A stretch of 49,764 bases of DNA, taken from the IMG/VR virus record IMGVR_UViG_3300046000_011647, positions 1-49,764 of that record. One strand, 5' to 3'. Made by a program: the position numbers and the translations under genes. The notes beneath the pieces are model-generated. The model was not told the DNA's origin, ran no database searches, and saw nothing but the letters and a program-made list of their open reading frames with translations. The DNA comes from a virus. Below are positions 1 through 6,542 of this stretch, piece after piece (the stretch's first letter is position 1; the number at the start of each line of letters is the position of its first letter).

Positions 1-68
1 GCAAGTTCCTGTGTAAGCTTTTCTAGTGAGCTTTTACCAGAAGTCTTTTTTAGTGCAGAAAAGTCCAT
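1..68 (-). CDS. 32: ssDNA-binding protein gp32, N-terminus only (partial)
   Basis: Only the first 22 codons are inside the window; the gene runs off the left edge. The peptide starts MDFSALKKTSGK, rich in Lys and Ser like the N-terminus of gp32 in T4-like cyanophages and rhizobiophages. A ribosome binding site TAAGGAA lies about 10 bases before the ATG. In T4 the order 32-59-33 is conserved and the same order follows here, which is the main support. gp32 coats ssDNA at the fork and recruits the gp59/gp41 helicase complex. Only the start is visible, so domain content cannot be checked. Confidence 0.75.
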   Translation of the reverse strand, partial: MDFSALKKTSGKSSLEKLTQEL

Positions 69-144
69 TTATATATTCCTTATATTTTGTATGTATAGTA
101 TATTTGTATATTTTTACAGAGGGTCTTACCTCTATACTTATTTA
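69..144 (-). promoter_or_regulatory. AT-rich leader between gp59 and gp32
   Basis: This short gap is nearly all A and T, with a small AGAGG...CCTCT inverted repeat around 119-133 and a GATAAATA sequence (139-146, one mismatch from the T4 late box) at the end of gp59. In T4 the gp32 leader carries an autogenous translational operator. An equivalent here is possible but not shown. Confidence 0.3.
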
Positions 145-723
145 TCACGAAGTAGAGAATCTGTCAAGGCATATTTTCTTTATTTTCTCAACATCGTAAT
201 GAATAAACGGTTTGGTCTTAATTATCTTTTTGTTTACATCATCCCAGATAAAATCATCCTTCATTTTTTTGCACCAATGTGGAATGCATCCAGAAATTGT
301 AGTTAAAATAATAAGACTTTCTAATGAAAGTTTATCCGATAAAAATAGTTTTAGTAATGGAGGATGATTACCTGAAACTACTTTAAAGTTTGAATCAAAA
401 TTATCATCCAACAACCAAAGCTCAGATTCAACAAGTCTTGTTATTGATTGTGTTTTTTTGATCCATAAGTTATAGTTTTCTTGTGCCTTATCACTAACTA
501 ATTCTTTTATCCATATATCTTTGGATTTTAATAGATTAGCAAGTATAACACCGTGTGGGTCACGGTGTTTTGAAAGTTTTTCAAAGAAGAATTTATCTTT
601 TCGCTTTTCAAATGTATCTCTTTTAGCACTAACTTTACCATTATATTTAAAATAATCATATGACTCTGTGGTAAAATGTCTTTTAAGCGCTAAATAGTCA
701 ACATAGCACTCATACGGTGTCAT
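145..723 (-). CDS. 59: gp59-like loader of the replicative helicase
   Basis: The 192-residue product resembles T4 gp59, which loads gp41 helicase onto gp32-coated forks. The recognisable block is near residues 22-52, where a YFKYN...KRKDKFFFEKLSKH stretch parallels the T4 KYN...KRRDKYFFQKLSEK region; the remainder is a mostly helical Lys/Leu-rich protein of the right length (T4 is 217). It starts with ATG overlapping the gp33 stop (ATGA) and is followed by gp32, which is T4 order. Recognition is by motif and synteny only. Confidence 0.8.
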   Translation of the reverse strand: MTPYECYVDYLALKRHFTTESYDYFKYNGKVSAKRDTFEKRKDKFFFEKLSKHRDPHGVILANLLKSKDIWIKELVSDKAQENYNLWIKKTQSITRLVESELWLLDDNFDSNFKVVSGNHPPLLKLFLSDKLSLESLIILTTISGCIPHWCKKMKDDFIWDDVNKKIIKTKPFIHYDVEKIKKICLDRFSTS

Positions 724-944
724 ACTGGAAGTTGCGCTGTTCTTTTTAGAATATTAAGACTCTCAGCATCCGCTTTAATTTTGGAATGTAAAACCATATC
801 TTTTTTAATTAAATCTGCTGCATATTCAACTTCAATATTATTGTCTTCGCACCACATCACAACAGCATCAATGTAGTTGATCTTCTTTTCACTAATAAGA
901 ACTTCAATTTCAATATTAAAGTTATTCATTTTATTCAAAATCAT
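720..944 (-). CDS. 33: gp33-like late transcription coactivator
   Basis: This 74-residue acidic-to-mixed protein ends with an ILKRTAQLPV tail and carries YIDAVVMWCEDNNIEVE in the middle, a pattern typical of gp33 in distant T4-like phages. gp33 bridges the sliding clamp and host RNA polymerase at late promoters. It sits between a small gene and gp59, as in T4. Two starts are possible: ATG 944, preceded by AAGGGAA, or ATG 929, immediately after the stop of the upstream gene. TATAAATA late promoters elsewhere in the window fit its presence. Confidence 0.65.
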   Translation of the reverse strand: MILNKMNNFNIEIEVLISEKKINYIDAVVMWCEDNNIEVEYAADLIKKDMVLHSKIKADAESLNILKRTAQLPV

Positions 945-1101
945 TTTCTAAGGTTCCCTTGGCTCTTCTATTAATATTATCAAGCATCTCATCAATTTCT
1001 GTGCCTGAATACCCATGCCTAAGAAAATTTATTCTAAAAGCACTCCTTAGCATACCTATTTCAATTTCTAAAAGCTTTTTTTCTATGTCGGGAACCAACA
1101 T
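931..1101 (-). CDS. Conserved small protein, 56 aa
   Basis: A 56-residue reading frame runs from ATG 1101 to a TAA at 931-933 and exactly fills the space between the membrane-protein gene (overlap 19 bases) and gp33. It is predicted helical (LLEIEIGMLRSAFRINFLRHG) and ends with acidic LENDFE. I do not recognise the family. Tight packing on both sides and T4-type context support a real gene, perhaps a small transcription or replication accessory factor, but no function can be read. Confidence 0.5.
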   Translation of the reverse strand: MLVPDIEKKLLEIEIGMLRSAFRINFLRHGYSGTEIDEMLDNINRRAKGTLENDFE

Positions 1102-1313
1102 TTCTTAGCCTTATCAATCCAAAATTTAGCACTTAAAAAACACATTATGCAGAAAACAAATGACATAAATCCGGTAAGGGGAGCGGATAAGATTTGAATA
1201 AGTGGAATGATGCAGTATAAACTGATGACAAACCAAAGTGTTCCGAGGGTAATGTCACGTTTGGGCTTTTTTCGTGTGGCCCATTGTGCATTGTTGCTAG
1301 ATCCATCTTGCAT
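1083..1313 (-). CDS. Small membrane protein
   Basis: The 76-residue product has a basic, polar N-terminus (residues 1-22, including RKKPKR) followed by two hydrophobic segments (about 24-46 and 49-65) separated by SAPLTG, so it is probably a two-pass inner-membrane protein with a short hairpin. GGAG lies 8-9 bases upstream of the ATG. Function unknown; a lysis or superinfection role would be speculation. Confidence 0.55.
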   Translation of the reverse strand: MQDGSSNNAQWATRKKPKRDITLGTLWFVISLYCIIPLIQILSAPLTGFMSFVFCIMCFLSAKFWIDKAKKCWFPT

Positions 1314-1344
1314 TTGGAAAACTCCACACTATACGTTGAATAAT

Positions 1345-2016
1345 TCATGACCATAGAGATTCATAATACTTTGCAAAAAGCATCCTCCCCTTATACATTC
1401 GTTCTTGATGTTGCAATACACCTTCACGATTTACTTTAAATGTATGATTAGGCCCCTGGATCATTTTAGATAACCCACCATCCGTCTTTTCAAATTGAAT
1501 ATCAGATTTTCCAGAGTAATATTCAGCTTCCCAATCAAAAGTGCTTTGTTCAAAAGCCCAGATCATTTCATCTAGAACCCAATCCCATCGCTTGAAGTAA
1601 TTATCGTCAACTGATCCGGAATTCTTTTCTTCTTCAGTCAATGGTTTAGCACTGGTTGACTTTAGTTCTTCTGGAACATCTACATCATCAACGCCACCTG
1701 CACTGTGTTTATTTTCTTTTAGCTGCTTTAAAATTGGAACAACTAACAGTGCAATAGTATTATCGGCTGACCATGTATCATATGGATCAACCCGTACATT
1801 GACTTTACGAACTCGATTACTATACCATTCACATAGTTTTAATAACCCTGGAATCTTTTCCAAAAGCAATCCAAAGTTATGAATATCATCATAATCTTTG
1901 TGCACATCTAATGGATTGGTTTCGTTTGGTTTATACTTATCTTTCCAAAAGAGGATCTTTTCTGCTATATGAAAAGGGGTAAGGTATCCAATATGTGGTC
2001 CGATATTTACCTTCAT
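1345..2016 (-). CDS. Conserved phage protein of unknown function
   Basis: This 223-residue protein has features I recall from a widespread phage family: an HIAEKILFW N-terminal block, the VRVDPYDTWSADNTIALLVVP stretch near the middle (Asp-x-x-Asp-Thr-Trp), and a later KRWDWVLDEMIWAFE helix before a YYSG motif. The family has no assigned function. AGGA is positioned seven bases before the ATG. The gene is read from a minus-strand operon and ends close to the small gene at 1313. Confidence 0.7.
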   Translation of the reverse strand: MKVNIGPHIGYLTPFHIAEKILFWKDKYKPNETNPLDVHKDYDDIHNFGLLLEKIPGLLKLCEWYSNRVRKVNVRVDPYDTWSADNTIALLVVPILKQLKENKHSAGGVDDVDVPEELKSTSAKPLTEEEKNSGSVDDNYFKRWDWVLDEMIWAFEQSTFDWEAEYYSGKSDIQFEKTDGGLSKMIQGPNHTFKVNREGVLQHQERMYKGRMLFAKYYESLWS

Positions 2017-2049
2017 AATATATCCTATATCTTAAAAATGTCAATATAT

Positions 2050-2244
2050 TTATCGGACTCTAAATGCACTACAACGAACTTTAAAGTTGCCAACAGGATT
2101 ATTAATTACAGCATACTTAATATCGCCACTGATATAATCAATCACTTTAAATACTTGAGCCAATTCTTCAGTACCCCATGGAGTTTTCACCATCTCTGCT
2201 TTTCCGATTGGAGCATCTAGAGGCTTTTTGACTTCGATTTGCAT
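2050..2244 (-). CDS. Hypothetical protein, 64 aa
   Basis: The 64-residue product is predicted all-beta (alternating VFKVIDYISGDIKYAVI and FKVRCSAFRVR strands), compatible with a small barrel. It is coupled to the upstream gene by a TAATG stop-start overlap at 2244-2248. No recognised family. Confidence 0.55.
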   Translation of the reverse strand: MQIEVKKPLDAPIGKAEMVKTPWGTEELAQVFKVIDYISGDIKYAVINNPVGNFKVRCSAFRVR

Positions 2245-3386
2245 TATACCACCTTCAGTAGAATTACATTTTCATTGATACGTTCCTGCAGAATAGGAAA
2301 CTCTTTGAGTTCTGCAAGTGTTTTGGATAAAACCCTTTTACCACCAGACAGGATGGTTTCAAGTGTATCCTTGACTTTCTTTGATGTAAGTTTATATGTT
2401 TTGGTATCACCATTATACTTGGTAATAGTCATTCTGTCAACATCTAATCCACCACGATCAAGCGCAATAAACCTTGTGAGTGTATTATACTTAATATTGA
2501 ATGCCCATAGTTCTTGACAACCAAGGACTTTTTCTGGATTGATGGAAACTAGCTTGTGTTCTTTGCTTTCACGCATAAATTTAAAATGCTTTAATTTCTT
2601 TTCTGCTGTCATGGGCTTCGGGGTGCGTTGTTGCTTTTGCTTCTTGACGTTGCCTGCATAACGATCACAATCATCCAAAATGGATCTATAAAAAGCAGCC
2701 CTTTGCTTGATCTGTTCCTTGGTTAGATGATTGAAACCCTCTTTGAGTTGAGGATTGCAATCTTTTTTAAGGAGTTCCTGCGCTTCATCAGCAATAGGTT
2801 TGAAAAATTCTGCTACTCGATTGGCTAGGGTAGGTTGAATTTCATGCTTTTCAAGCATTTCATACATTGAAATTGTATATCCACACTTATCAATTTCTTC
2901 ATCAAATAGACCAATGAAGTTTGACACTTTTTCTTTGATGCGATCTTGGATATTAATTACTTTTTTAGTCTCAACCTTTTCCTCTTTCCCAGTAGAGTGC
3001 TTGAGCATTTCTACCAGCTTGAGGTTCATATGATTATATGAACGCTTGGTAAGCGGTACGCCACGAGAAAGCATACGAGCAATCCAACCGGCATGCTCAA
3101 TAAACTTGTTATCCGGTACCGACTTTAAATTTTTAAGATCAATCAGTCGATTGGTATTCTTTAGATAGGTTTCTAGATATTCACGTGAATCAGATCTAGA
3201 ACACATGTAATTATACCAAGATAAAGCAGAACTGTACTCTTGGTCAGTTAATTGCCTATCAGTAGAAAAAGTTGGTTCTTCACCCATATACTTGATATTA
3301 ATCAGATATTGCTCTGTCCTAGTCGTCTTGACTTTGACAGACTTTTTTACCTTTAAGGACTTTGGTGTTGCTGCAGCACGTGCCAT
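2244..3386 (-). CDS. Hypothetical protein with basic N-terminus, 380 aa
   Basis: This 380-residue protein begins with a strongly basic tail (Lys/Val repeats, residues 8-25), then a largely helical middle and a C-terminal beta-rich part from about residue 285. Lys-rich linkers (KKQKQQRTPK near 245) suggest nucleic-acid contact, but no catalytic motif is visible. Similar-sized conserved proteins occur in other T4-like phages. It is followed by a TAATG-coupled small gene and preceded, one base away, by the stop of the 58-residue gene. Confidence 0.6.
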   Translation of the reverse strand: MARAAATPKSLKVKKSVKVKTTRTEQYLINIKYMGEEPTFSTDRQLTDQEYSSALSWYNYMCSRSDSREYLETYLKNTNRLIDLKNLKSVPDNKFIEHAGWIARMLSRGVPLTKRSYNHMNLKLVEMLKHSTGKEEKVETKKVINIQDRIKEKVSNFIGLFDEEIDKCGYTISMYEMLEKHEIQPTLANRVAEFFKPIADEAQELLKKDCNPQLKEGFNHLTKEQIKQRAAFYRSILDDCDRYAGNVKKQKQQRTPKPMTAEKKLKHFKFMRESKEHKLVSINPEKVLGCQELWAFNIKYNTLTRFIALDRGGLDVDRMTITKYNGDTKTYKLTSKKVKDTLETILSGGKRVLSKTLAELKEFPILQERINENVILLKVV

Positions 3387-3387
3387 A

Positions 3388-3564
3388 TTAATTTCCTAAA
3401 TCTTCGTCAAATGTGCTAATATACTTATATAAAGTAGAGATGAAAACTTTATCCCAAATAAGCATTGCAACTTTATTTTGGGTATCTGCAGAAGTAGTAT
3501 CTTGAACTTTATTAAAAGCGTGTGAATATTGACAACTACGAATATCTGAAATAACAGTTTTCAT
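3388..3564 (-). CDS. Small protein, 58 aa, partly repeat-like
   Basis: ATG 3564 to TAA 3388 gives 58 residues. The stretch NKVQDTTSADTQNKVAMLIWDKVF carries NKV/DKV spacing reminiscent of the tetrapeptide repeats in the genes just upstream, so it may be a decayed member of that family or a product of repeat expansion. It lies directly between the repeat genes and the 380-residue gene with almost no intergenic space. Confidence 0.5.
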   Translation of the reverse strand: MKTVISDIRSCQYSHAFNKVQDTTSADTQNKVAMLIWDKVFISTLYKYISTFDEDLGN

Positions 3565-3578
3565 AATTTACCCATAAT

Positions 3579-3779
3579 TTAATTTCGGGTTTGAACATAG
3601 AATTCATCACAGACTTGATCACAGACTTGAAATCTGACTTGATCACAGACTTGAAATCTGACTTGATCTTCTACTTGATCCCAGATTTGATTCCGGACTT
3701 GATCTTCTATTTGATCCCAGATTTGATCCCATACTTGAAATCTGATTTGATTCCAGACTTGACCCCTGACTTGGTTCAT
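3579..3779 (-). CDS. Tetrapeptide-repeat mini-protein (cascade member 4)
   Basis: From ATG 3779 the 66-residue product is almost entirely [DN/RF]-Q-[VI]-[WREC] tetrapeptides (for example WDQIWDQIEDQVRNQIWDQV), about 14 copies. The start overlaps the stop of the preceding repeat gene as ATGA; an in-frame ATG at 3791 would extend it by four residues but breaks the pattern. There is no clear ribosome binding site, so translation probably depends on termination-reinitiation. At DNA level the unit is 12 bp. Function unknown; regular spacing of V/I every fourth residue suggests a solenoid or elongated fold. Confidence 0.55.
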   Translation of the reverse strand: MNQVRGQVWNQIRFQVWDQIWDQIEDQVRNQIWDQVEDQVRFQVCDQVRFQVCDQVCDEFYVQTRN

Positions 3780-3958
3780 GACATGTCCCATATTTGATCC
3801 TTGACTTGAATCCTAGTTTCAATCGTTACTTCAGAATAAACTTTATCCAAAACTTGATCGGTAGTTTTATCCCAAATTTGATTACTAACTTGATAATAAA
3901 CCTTATTATAAACTTGATGCCAAATATTAGCTAAGATCTTATCTCGAATACTATTCAT
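3776..3958 (-). CDS. Tetrapeptide-repeat mini-protein (cascade member 3)
   Basis: This 60-residue product is a degenerate version of the repeat (IWHQVYNKVYYQVSNQIWDKT...), with K and E replacing Q at several positions, which suggests selection for the hydrophobic spacing rather than the exact unit. It starts at ATG 3958 overlapping the previous stop by ATGA and ends in the next ATGA overlap at 3776-3779. Confidence 0.5.
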   Translation of the reverse strand: MNSIRDKILANIWHQVYNKVYYQVSNQIWDKTTDQVLDKVYSEVTIETRIQVKDQIWDMS

Positions 3959-4134
3959 GGATTCAGTACTTGACTTCGGACTTGACGGCGGACTTGATCC
4001 GAGACTTGATCCCAGACTGGATCCACGACCTGATTTCGGGTTTGTCTCTCGATTTGAACCATGACTTGTTTCATAATTTTAGTCCAGACTTGACCCCTAA
4101 CAAAGCTCACAACTTGATCTTGAACATAATTCAT
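3955..4134 (-). CDS. Tetrapeptide-repeat mini-protein (cascade member 2)
   Basis: From ATG 4134 the 59 residues read MNYVQDQVVSFVRGQV and then repeat units to ...RRQVRSQVLNP. A longer frame beginning at 4197 exists, but its extra 21 residues are Ser-rich out-of-frame repeat DNA, and ATG 4134 forms the same ATGA overlap with the upstream repeat gene seen throughout this run, so 4134 is chosen. Confidence 0.5.
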   Translation of the reverse strand: MNYVQDQVVSFVRGQVWTKIMKQVMVQIERQTRNQVVDPVWDQVSDQVRRQVRSQVLNP

Positions 4135-4292
4135 AGGGCTTGATCTTCTACTTGATCCCAGATTTGACTTCTGACTTGAAGTCTGACTTGACCCCATACT
4201 TGACTCCTGACTTGATCACTGATTTGATTTTCTACTTGATCCCAGACATGTTCCCAAATTTGACCACAAATTTGTTCCCAGACTTGTTTCAT
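4131..4292 (-). CDS. Tetrapeptide-repeat mini-protein (cascade member 1)
   Basis: A 53-residue frame from ATG 4292 to TGA 4131 is pure repeat: MKQVWEQICGQIWEHVWDQV and onwards, 12 or more units. Upstream, 4293-4330 holds one more repeat fragment that ends in the same ATGA arrangement (TGA overlapping ATG 4292) but has no start, so the cascade may once have been longer. This is the first gene of four consecutive overlapping repeat genes. Confidence 0.5.
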   Translation of the reverse strand: MKQVWEQICGQIWEHVWDQVENQISDQVRSQVWGQVRLQVRSQIWDQVEDQAL

Positions 4293-4334
4293 AGGTTTTG
4301 ATCTTTGACTTGACGCTAATATGGTTTATAGTAC

Positions 4335-4589
4335 TTATTCCTCAGGGCGAAGAACTACAACATTATCACTCTGAACGGCATCATCAGTTACCAGACCACT
4401 AAATTCTAGATGACCATTGAACTCATAACCTAGACTCTTAAGCATCACTTCAACTTTTTCTAAAACAGAAAAATAAGTGGCTTCATCAGTAATGGTAAAA
4501 GTATGTTGATATGATTCACCCATTACAGTATTTGGATTTTGATTTTCAGGAAAGCGATTATAAGATAGTGTGATTTGAATATTATCCAT
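4335..4589 (-). CDS. Hypothetical protein, 84 aa
   Basis: The 84-residue protein (MDNIQITLSYNRFPENQN...) has an alternating beta N-terminal half and an acidic C-terminus ending LRPEE. A good ribosome binding site (TTAAGGAA) precedes the ATG. It separates the two runs of repeat mini-genes and contains no repeat itself. Not recognised. Confidence 0.55.
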   Translation of the reverse strand: MDNIQITLSYNRFPENQNPNTVMGESYQHTFTITDEATYFSVLEKVEVMLKSLGYEFNGHLEFSGLVTDDAVQSDNVVVLRPEE

Positions 4590-4598
4590 TTTTATTCC

Positions 4599-4784
4599 TT
4601 AATTTAATTCAGTCAATTGATCCTTGATAGGCATCTGAACTTGATCCCAGACTATACTAAAAATACTAGATTGTTCCCAAATATAATTTACGGATTCATT
4701 GTCAATTTTAATACAAACTTGATGCCAGAGTTGTATATAGAATTTATCAAGACATTGAGTGGAAACTTTACGCATTTGTATCAC
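4599..4784 (-). CDS. Degenerate tetrapeptide-repeat mini-protein
   Basis: The 61-residue frame starts at GTG 4784, overlapping the previous stop as GTGA, or at ATG 4775. Repeat units are recognisable but decayed (LWHQVCIKI, VWDQVQMPIKDQL). It is the last member of the second repeat-gene run and is followed by a normal gene with its own ribosome binding site. Confidence 0.45.
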   Translation of the reverse strand: MIQMRKVSTQCLDKFYIQLWHQVCIKIDNESVNYIWEQSSIFSIVWDQVQMPIKDQLTELN

Positions 4785-4897
4785 AGATTATCTTCTAAAA
4801 TTTTAGAATAGATTTGATCTTCTATTTGTGCTATAATTTGATCATAAATTCTATAACTTATCAAGTTTATGGATCGAGTAAATACATCTTTTTTCAT
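4781..4897 (-). CDS. Short repeat mini-protein, 38 aa
   Basis: ATG 4897 to TGA 4781 encodes 38 residues: a non-repeat N-terminus (MKKDVFTRSINLISYR) followed by repeat-like IYDQIIAQIEDQIYSKI. It overlaps its neighbours by ATGA on the upstream side and GTGA on the downstream side. Confidence 0.4.
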   Translation of the reverse strand: MKKDVFTRSINLISYRIYDQIIAQIEDQIYSKILEDNL

Positions 4898-4938
4898 TTG
4901 TTCTCTAACTTGACTTGATTATAAACTTTTTTATTCAT
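4894..4938 (-). CDS. Possible 14-residue linker ORF in the repeat run
   Basis: ATG 4938 to TGA 4894 encodes MNKKVYNQVKLENK. It is tiny but is bounded by start-stop overlaps with the genes on both sides, so if the cascade is translated by reinitiation, ribosomes would have to pass through it. It may equally be a frameshift scar. Confidence 0.25.
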   Translation of the reverse strand: MNKKVYNQVKLENK

Positions 4939-5104
4939 TTGAATTTATGACTTGATCATAAACTTGACGATAGACTTGATCCCAAACTTGATTCCAAACT
5001 TGAAGTCTGATTTGATCTTCGACTTGGCGCAAGACTTGATCATAGACTTGACGCCGGATTTGACCATAGACTTGATCCCAAACTTGATCCATAATCCCAT
5101 TCAT
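4931..5104 (-). CDS. Tetrapeptide-repeat mini-protein after DUF6745 gene
   Basis: ATG 5104 to TAA 4931 encodes 57 residues, nearly all canonical repeat (MDQVWDQVYGQIRRQVYDQV...) with a short non-repeat end INSNE. It begins 18 bases after the DUF6745 stop. In bacterial DUF6745 proteins, as I recall them, a Q-L-x-x tetrapeptide stretch is internal to the protein; here the DUF6745 protein lacks it and this separate gene supplies similar repeats. Confidence 0.55.
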   Translation of the reverse strand: MNGIMDQVWDQVYGQIRRQVYDQVLRQVEDQIRLQVWNQVWDQVYRQVYDQVINSNE

Positions 5105-5111
5105 AAAGGTA

Positions 5112-5134
5112 GTCCGGACTTTTTAGGTCCGGAC
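5112..5134 (-). other. GTCCGGAC hairpin around the DUF6745 stop codon
   Basis: Two copies of the self-complementary octamer GTCCGGAC (5112-5119 and 5127-5134) form an 8-bp stem with a 7-base loop containing the TAA stop of the DUF6745 gene. There is no following U-tract, so it is unlikely to be a strong terminator; it could affect coupling to the repeat gene downstream. Confidence 0.4.
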
Positions 5135-5968
5135 CTCAAGTGTCTTAAGAAGATCAGGATCAATATCGTAGGTCCATGCATTAGCACCAAGTGCTGTAGT
5201 CATATCCGGTGGGACCGGAATGGCAAACTCACGACCAGTACCGCAAAGAACCTTGAGGAACTTCTCCCGACCAATCTCGGGAATATCAACCTCCAGAAGA
5301 GTACCAATCTGGGGATCTTCATCCTCATCAATTACCTTGGCGTTTAGTGCACCAAGGATATTGACCCAACCAAGGATTTCACAAGCGGCTCGACGCTGCT
5401 CCATGTTTTCCCAGGTAAGAGCCTTCTGAGCAGTCAGACTAGTCTTATCCTCAATCCATTCGGAAGGAATTCGAACGCCATGCCAAGCATAGACAGCAAA
5501 ACCATCGGCATATAGAATGGCAGGACCAGTTTCACAATGGAGTCGGTTGTCCTCATCCATCTTGATATGGACTGGGCGATCCTGCACTACTGCAAGAGTA
5601 TCGTAGCAGGATACCCAACCACAAGTTTTGGCAACAGCCCAGAGACCATCAAGCTTACCATCAAGGTCAATACCAACTTCATTCTGCATGAAGTCATAAA
5701 AGGAAAGCCAAGCGGCCTCATGAGAGCCGTATACACAACTCTCCGTAACCGATCGGCTACCTAGAAGCTTCTTAGCATGCAGAGGACCGTTAGCAAACAC
5801 GATCTCATCAGGTGCGTTAAGACCACCGCACTTATACAGAAGTTCTACAGCAGCCTTAGCTGCATCTGGATCAACTCGGTCGGTGGAAAGACCGATCTTG
5901 ATCCACTTGTCACGATACACCTCGAGCTGAGCGGTCTGTTCTGCAGTAAGCTTGTCGATCTTCTTCAT
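5123..5968 (-). CDS. DUF6745-family protein lacking internal repeats
   Basis: The 281-residue protein matches what I know of DUF6745. The N-terminal part is LTAEQTAQLEVYRDKWIKIGLST followed by DPDAAKAAVELLY. Then come HEAAWLSFYDF and CGW near the middle, RLHCETGPAILYADGFAVYAWHG at about 150-172, and a C-terminal VPPDMTTALGANAWTYDID. Family members usually carry a Gln-Leu tetrapeptide stretch between the N-terminal and HEAAW regions; here that position holds only a short linker (LHAKKLLGSRSV). AAGGGAA precedes the ATG. The gene follows the RQREY-motif gene and precedes repeat mini-genes. Its function is unknown. GC content is higher than in the surrounding phage genes. Confidence 0.75.
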   Translation of the reverse strand: MKKIDKLTAEQTAQLEVYRDKWIKIGLSTDRVDPDAAKAAVELLYKCGGLNAPDEIVFANGPLHAKKLLGSRSVTESCVYGSHEAAWLSFYDFMQNEVGIDLDGKLDGLWAVAKTCGWVSCYDTLAVVQDRPVHIKMDEDNRLHCETGPAILYADGFAVYAWHGVRIPSEWIEDKTSLTAQKALTWENMEQRRAACEILGWVNILGALNAKVIDEDEDPQIGTLLEVDIPEIGREKFLKVLCGTGREFAIPVPPDMTTALGANAWTYDIDPDLLKTLEVRT

Positions 5969-6007
5969 AATATAATTCCCTTTTATGGATTCACAGAGTA
6001 AGAAAGA

Positions 6008-6361
6008 TTAGTCCTGAGCCCGACGGAAACCCTCGGCAACATATTCACGCTGGCGGCGAACAGTATAGTTACCAGGAGGAACCAGAAGAGTCTCGTGGGT
6101 ATCAAAGGTACGAAGATGATTGATCTCTGTAGGAGCCTCAACGGAGAGGAACATCTCATAAAGATCAACGTCCTTGGTACCAGTAGTCTTGTAGGCGGTT
6201 ACACGGTCGGCAACCATCACGTGGTCATGACCGGTTTCGGAATGTGCAACCACAATGTGGTTACGGTCATTTGGTGCGAGGCGCTCGACATTTGCGGGAA
6301 TATCATTAATCCGCAGAATGATGAAATCGCCCTGGGCAGCCATACGAGTAAAAGTTTTCAT
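6008..6361 (-). CDS. RQREY-motif partner of DUF6745
   Basis: This 117-residue beta-rich protein has the order AAQGDFIILRINDIPA, then a VVAHSETGHDHVMVADR block (Gly-His-x-His), FLSVEAPTEINH, THETLLVPPGNYTVRRQREY. Small proteins with GD(V/F)..., GHxH and a terminal RxQREY motif are, from memory, common direct neighbours of DUF6745 genes in bacteria, so the pair appears to have moved as a unit. The GHDH pattern suggests a cupin-like or metal-binding fold. AAGGAA lies before the ATG. Function unknown. Confidence 0.65.
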   Translation of the reverse strand: MKTFTRMAAQGDFIILRINDIPANVERLAPNDRNHIVVAHSETGHDHVMVADRVTAYKTTGTKDVDLYEMFLSVEAPTEINHLRTFDTHETLLVPPGNYTVRRQREYVAEGFRRAQD

Positions 6362-6381
6362 AGTTGTTTTTCCTTGTGTTT

Positions 6382-6421
6382 TTCAGTTGTATAGAGATGA
6401 CTTCAGTTGTATAGAGATGAC
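6382..6421. repeat. Two tandem copies of a 20-bp unit
   Basis: TTCAGTTGTATAGAGATGAC occurs twice without a gap, between the microprotein gene and the RQREY gene. The duplication lies in the leader of the latter, upstream of its ribosome binding site. It may be a protein-binding site or simple slippage. Confidence 0.8.
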
Positions 6422-6429
6422 GCTGTCTA

Positions 6430-6507
6430 TTAGTTCACCAATGCCACAACACCACACAACACAAATAGTAGAAGTGATGCCAACAGCACAGAATGAAATT
6501 CGCTCAT
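6430..6507 (-). CDS. 25-residue single-pass membrane microprotein
   Basis: ATG 6507 to TAA 6430 encodes 25 residues: a polar MSEFHS followed by a continuous hydrophobic segment (VLLASLLLFVLCGVVALV) of about 18 residues, long enough to span the membrane. AAAAGGAC is well spaced before the ATG, and a strong sigma70-like promoter sits 36 bases upstream. This combination makes a real early-expressed microprotein plausible. Targets such as host membrane complexes are unknown. Confidence 0.5.
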   Translation of the reverse strand: MSEFHSVLLASLLLFVLCGVVALVN

Positions 6508-6542
6508 ATTATTTTAGTCCTTTTCTATGTTTTGATAAGTTA

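Larger units (their letters stand above)
3595..4330. repeat. 12-bp imperfect repeat array 1
   Basis: On the + strand the array reads as degenerate copies of GACTTGATCC/CAGACTTGAT at multiples of 12 bp; on the minus strand each unit encodes x-Q-V/I-x. Units differ at third positions and at the variable fourth residue, indicating old expansion with continuing point mutation. The array is interrupted by frame-shifting ATGA junctions but retains the 12-bp phase within each mini-gene. Confidence 0.85.

Noticed and set aside
2017-2044. TTGACA/TATATT promoter before the 2016 gene
   Set aside because: The -10 directly abuts the ATG, so the transcript would start inside the gene; an AGGA ribosome binding site indicates transcription from further upstream.
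3591-3797. + strand frames in the repeat arrays (ITDLKSDLI type), also near 4952-5347 and minus-strand 10764-10991
   Set aside because: The 12-bp repeat lacks stops on both strands, so mirror frames are automatic. Only the xQVx frames have coupled starts and match DUF6745-type repeats.
3595-4330. CRISPR-like regular repeats
   Set aside because: The units are contiguous 12-bp coding repeats with no unique spacers and no cas genes.
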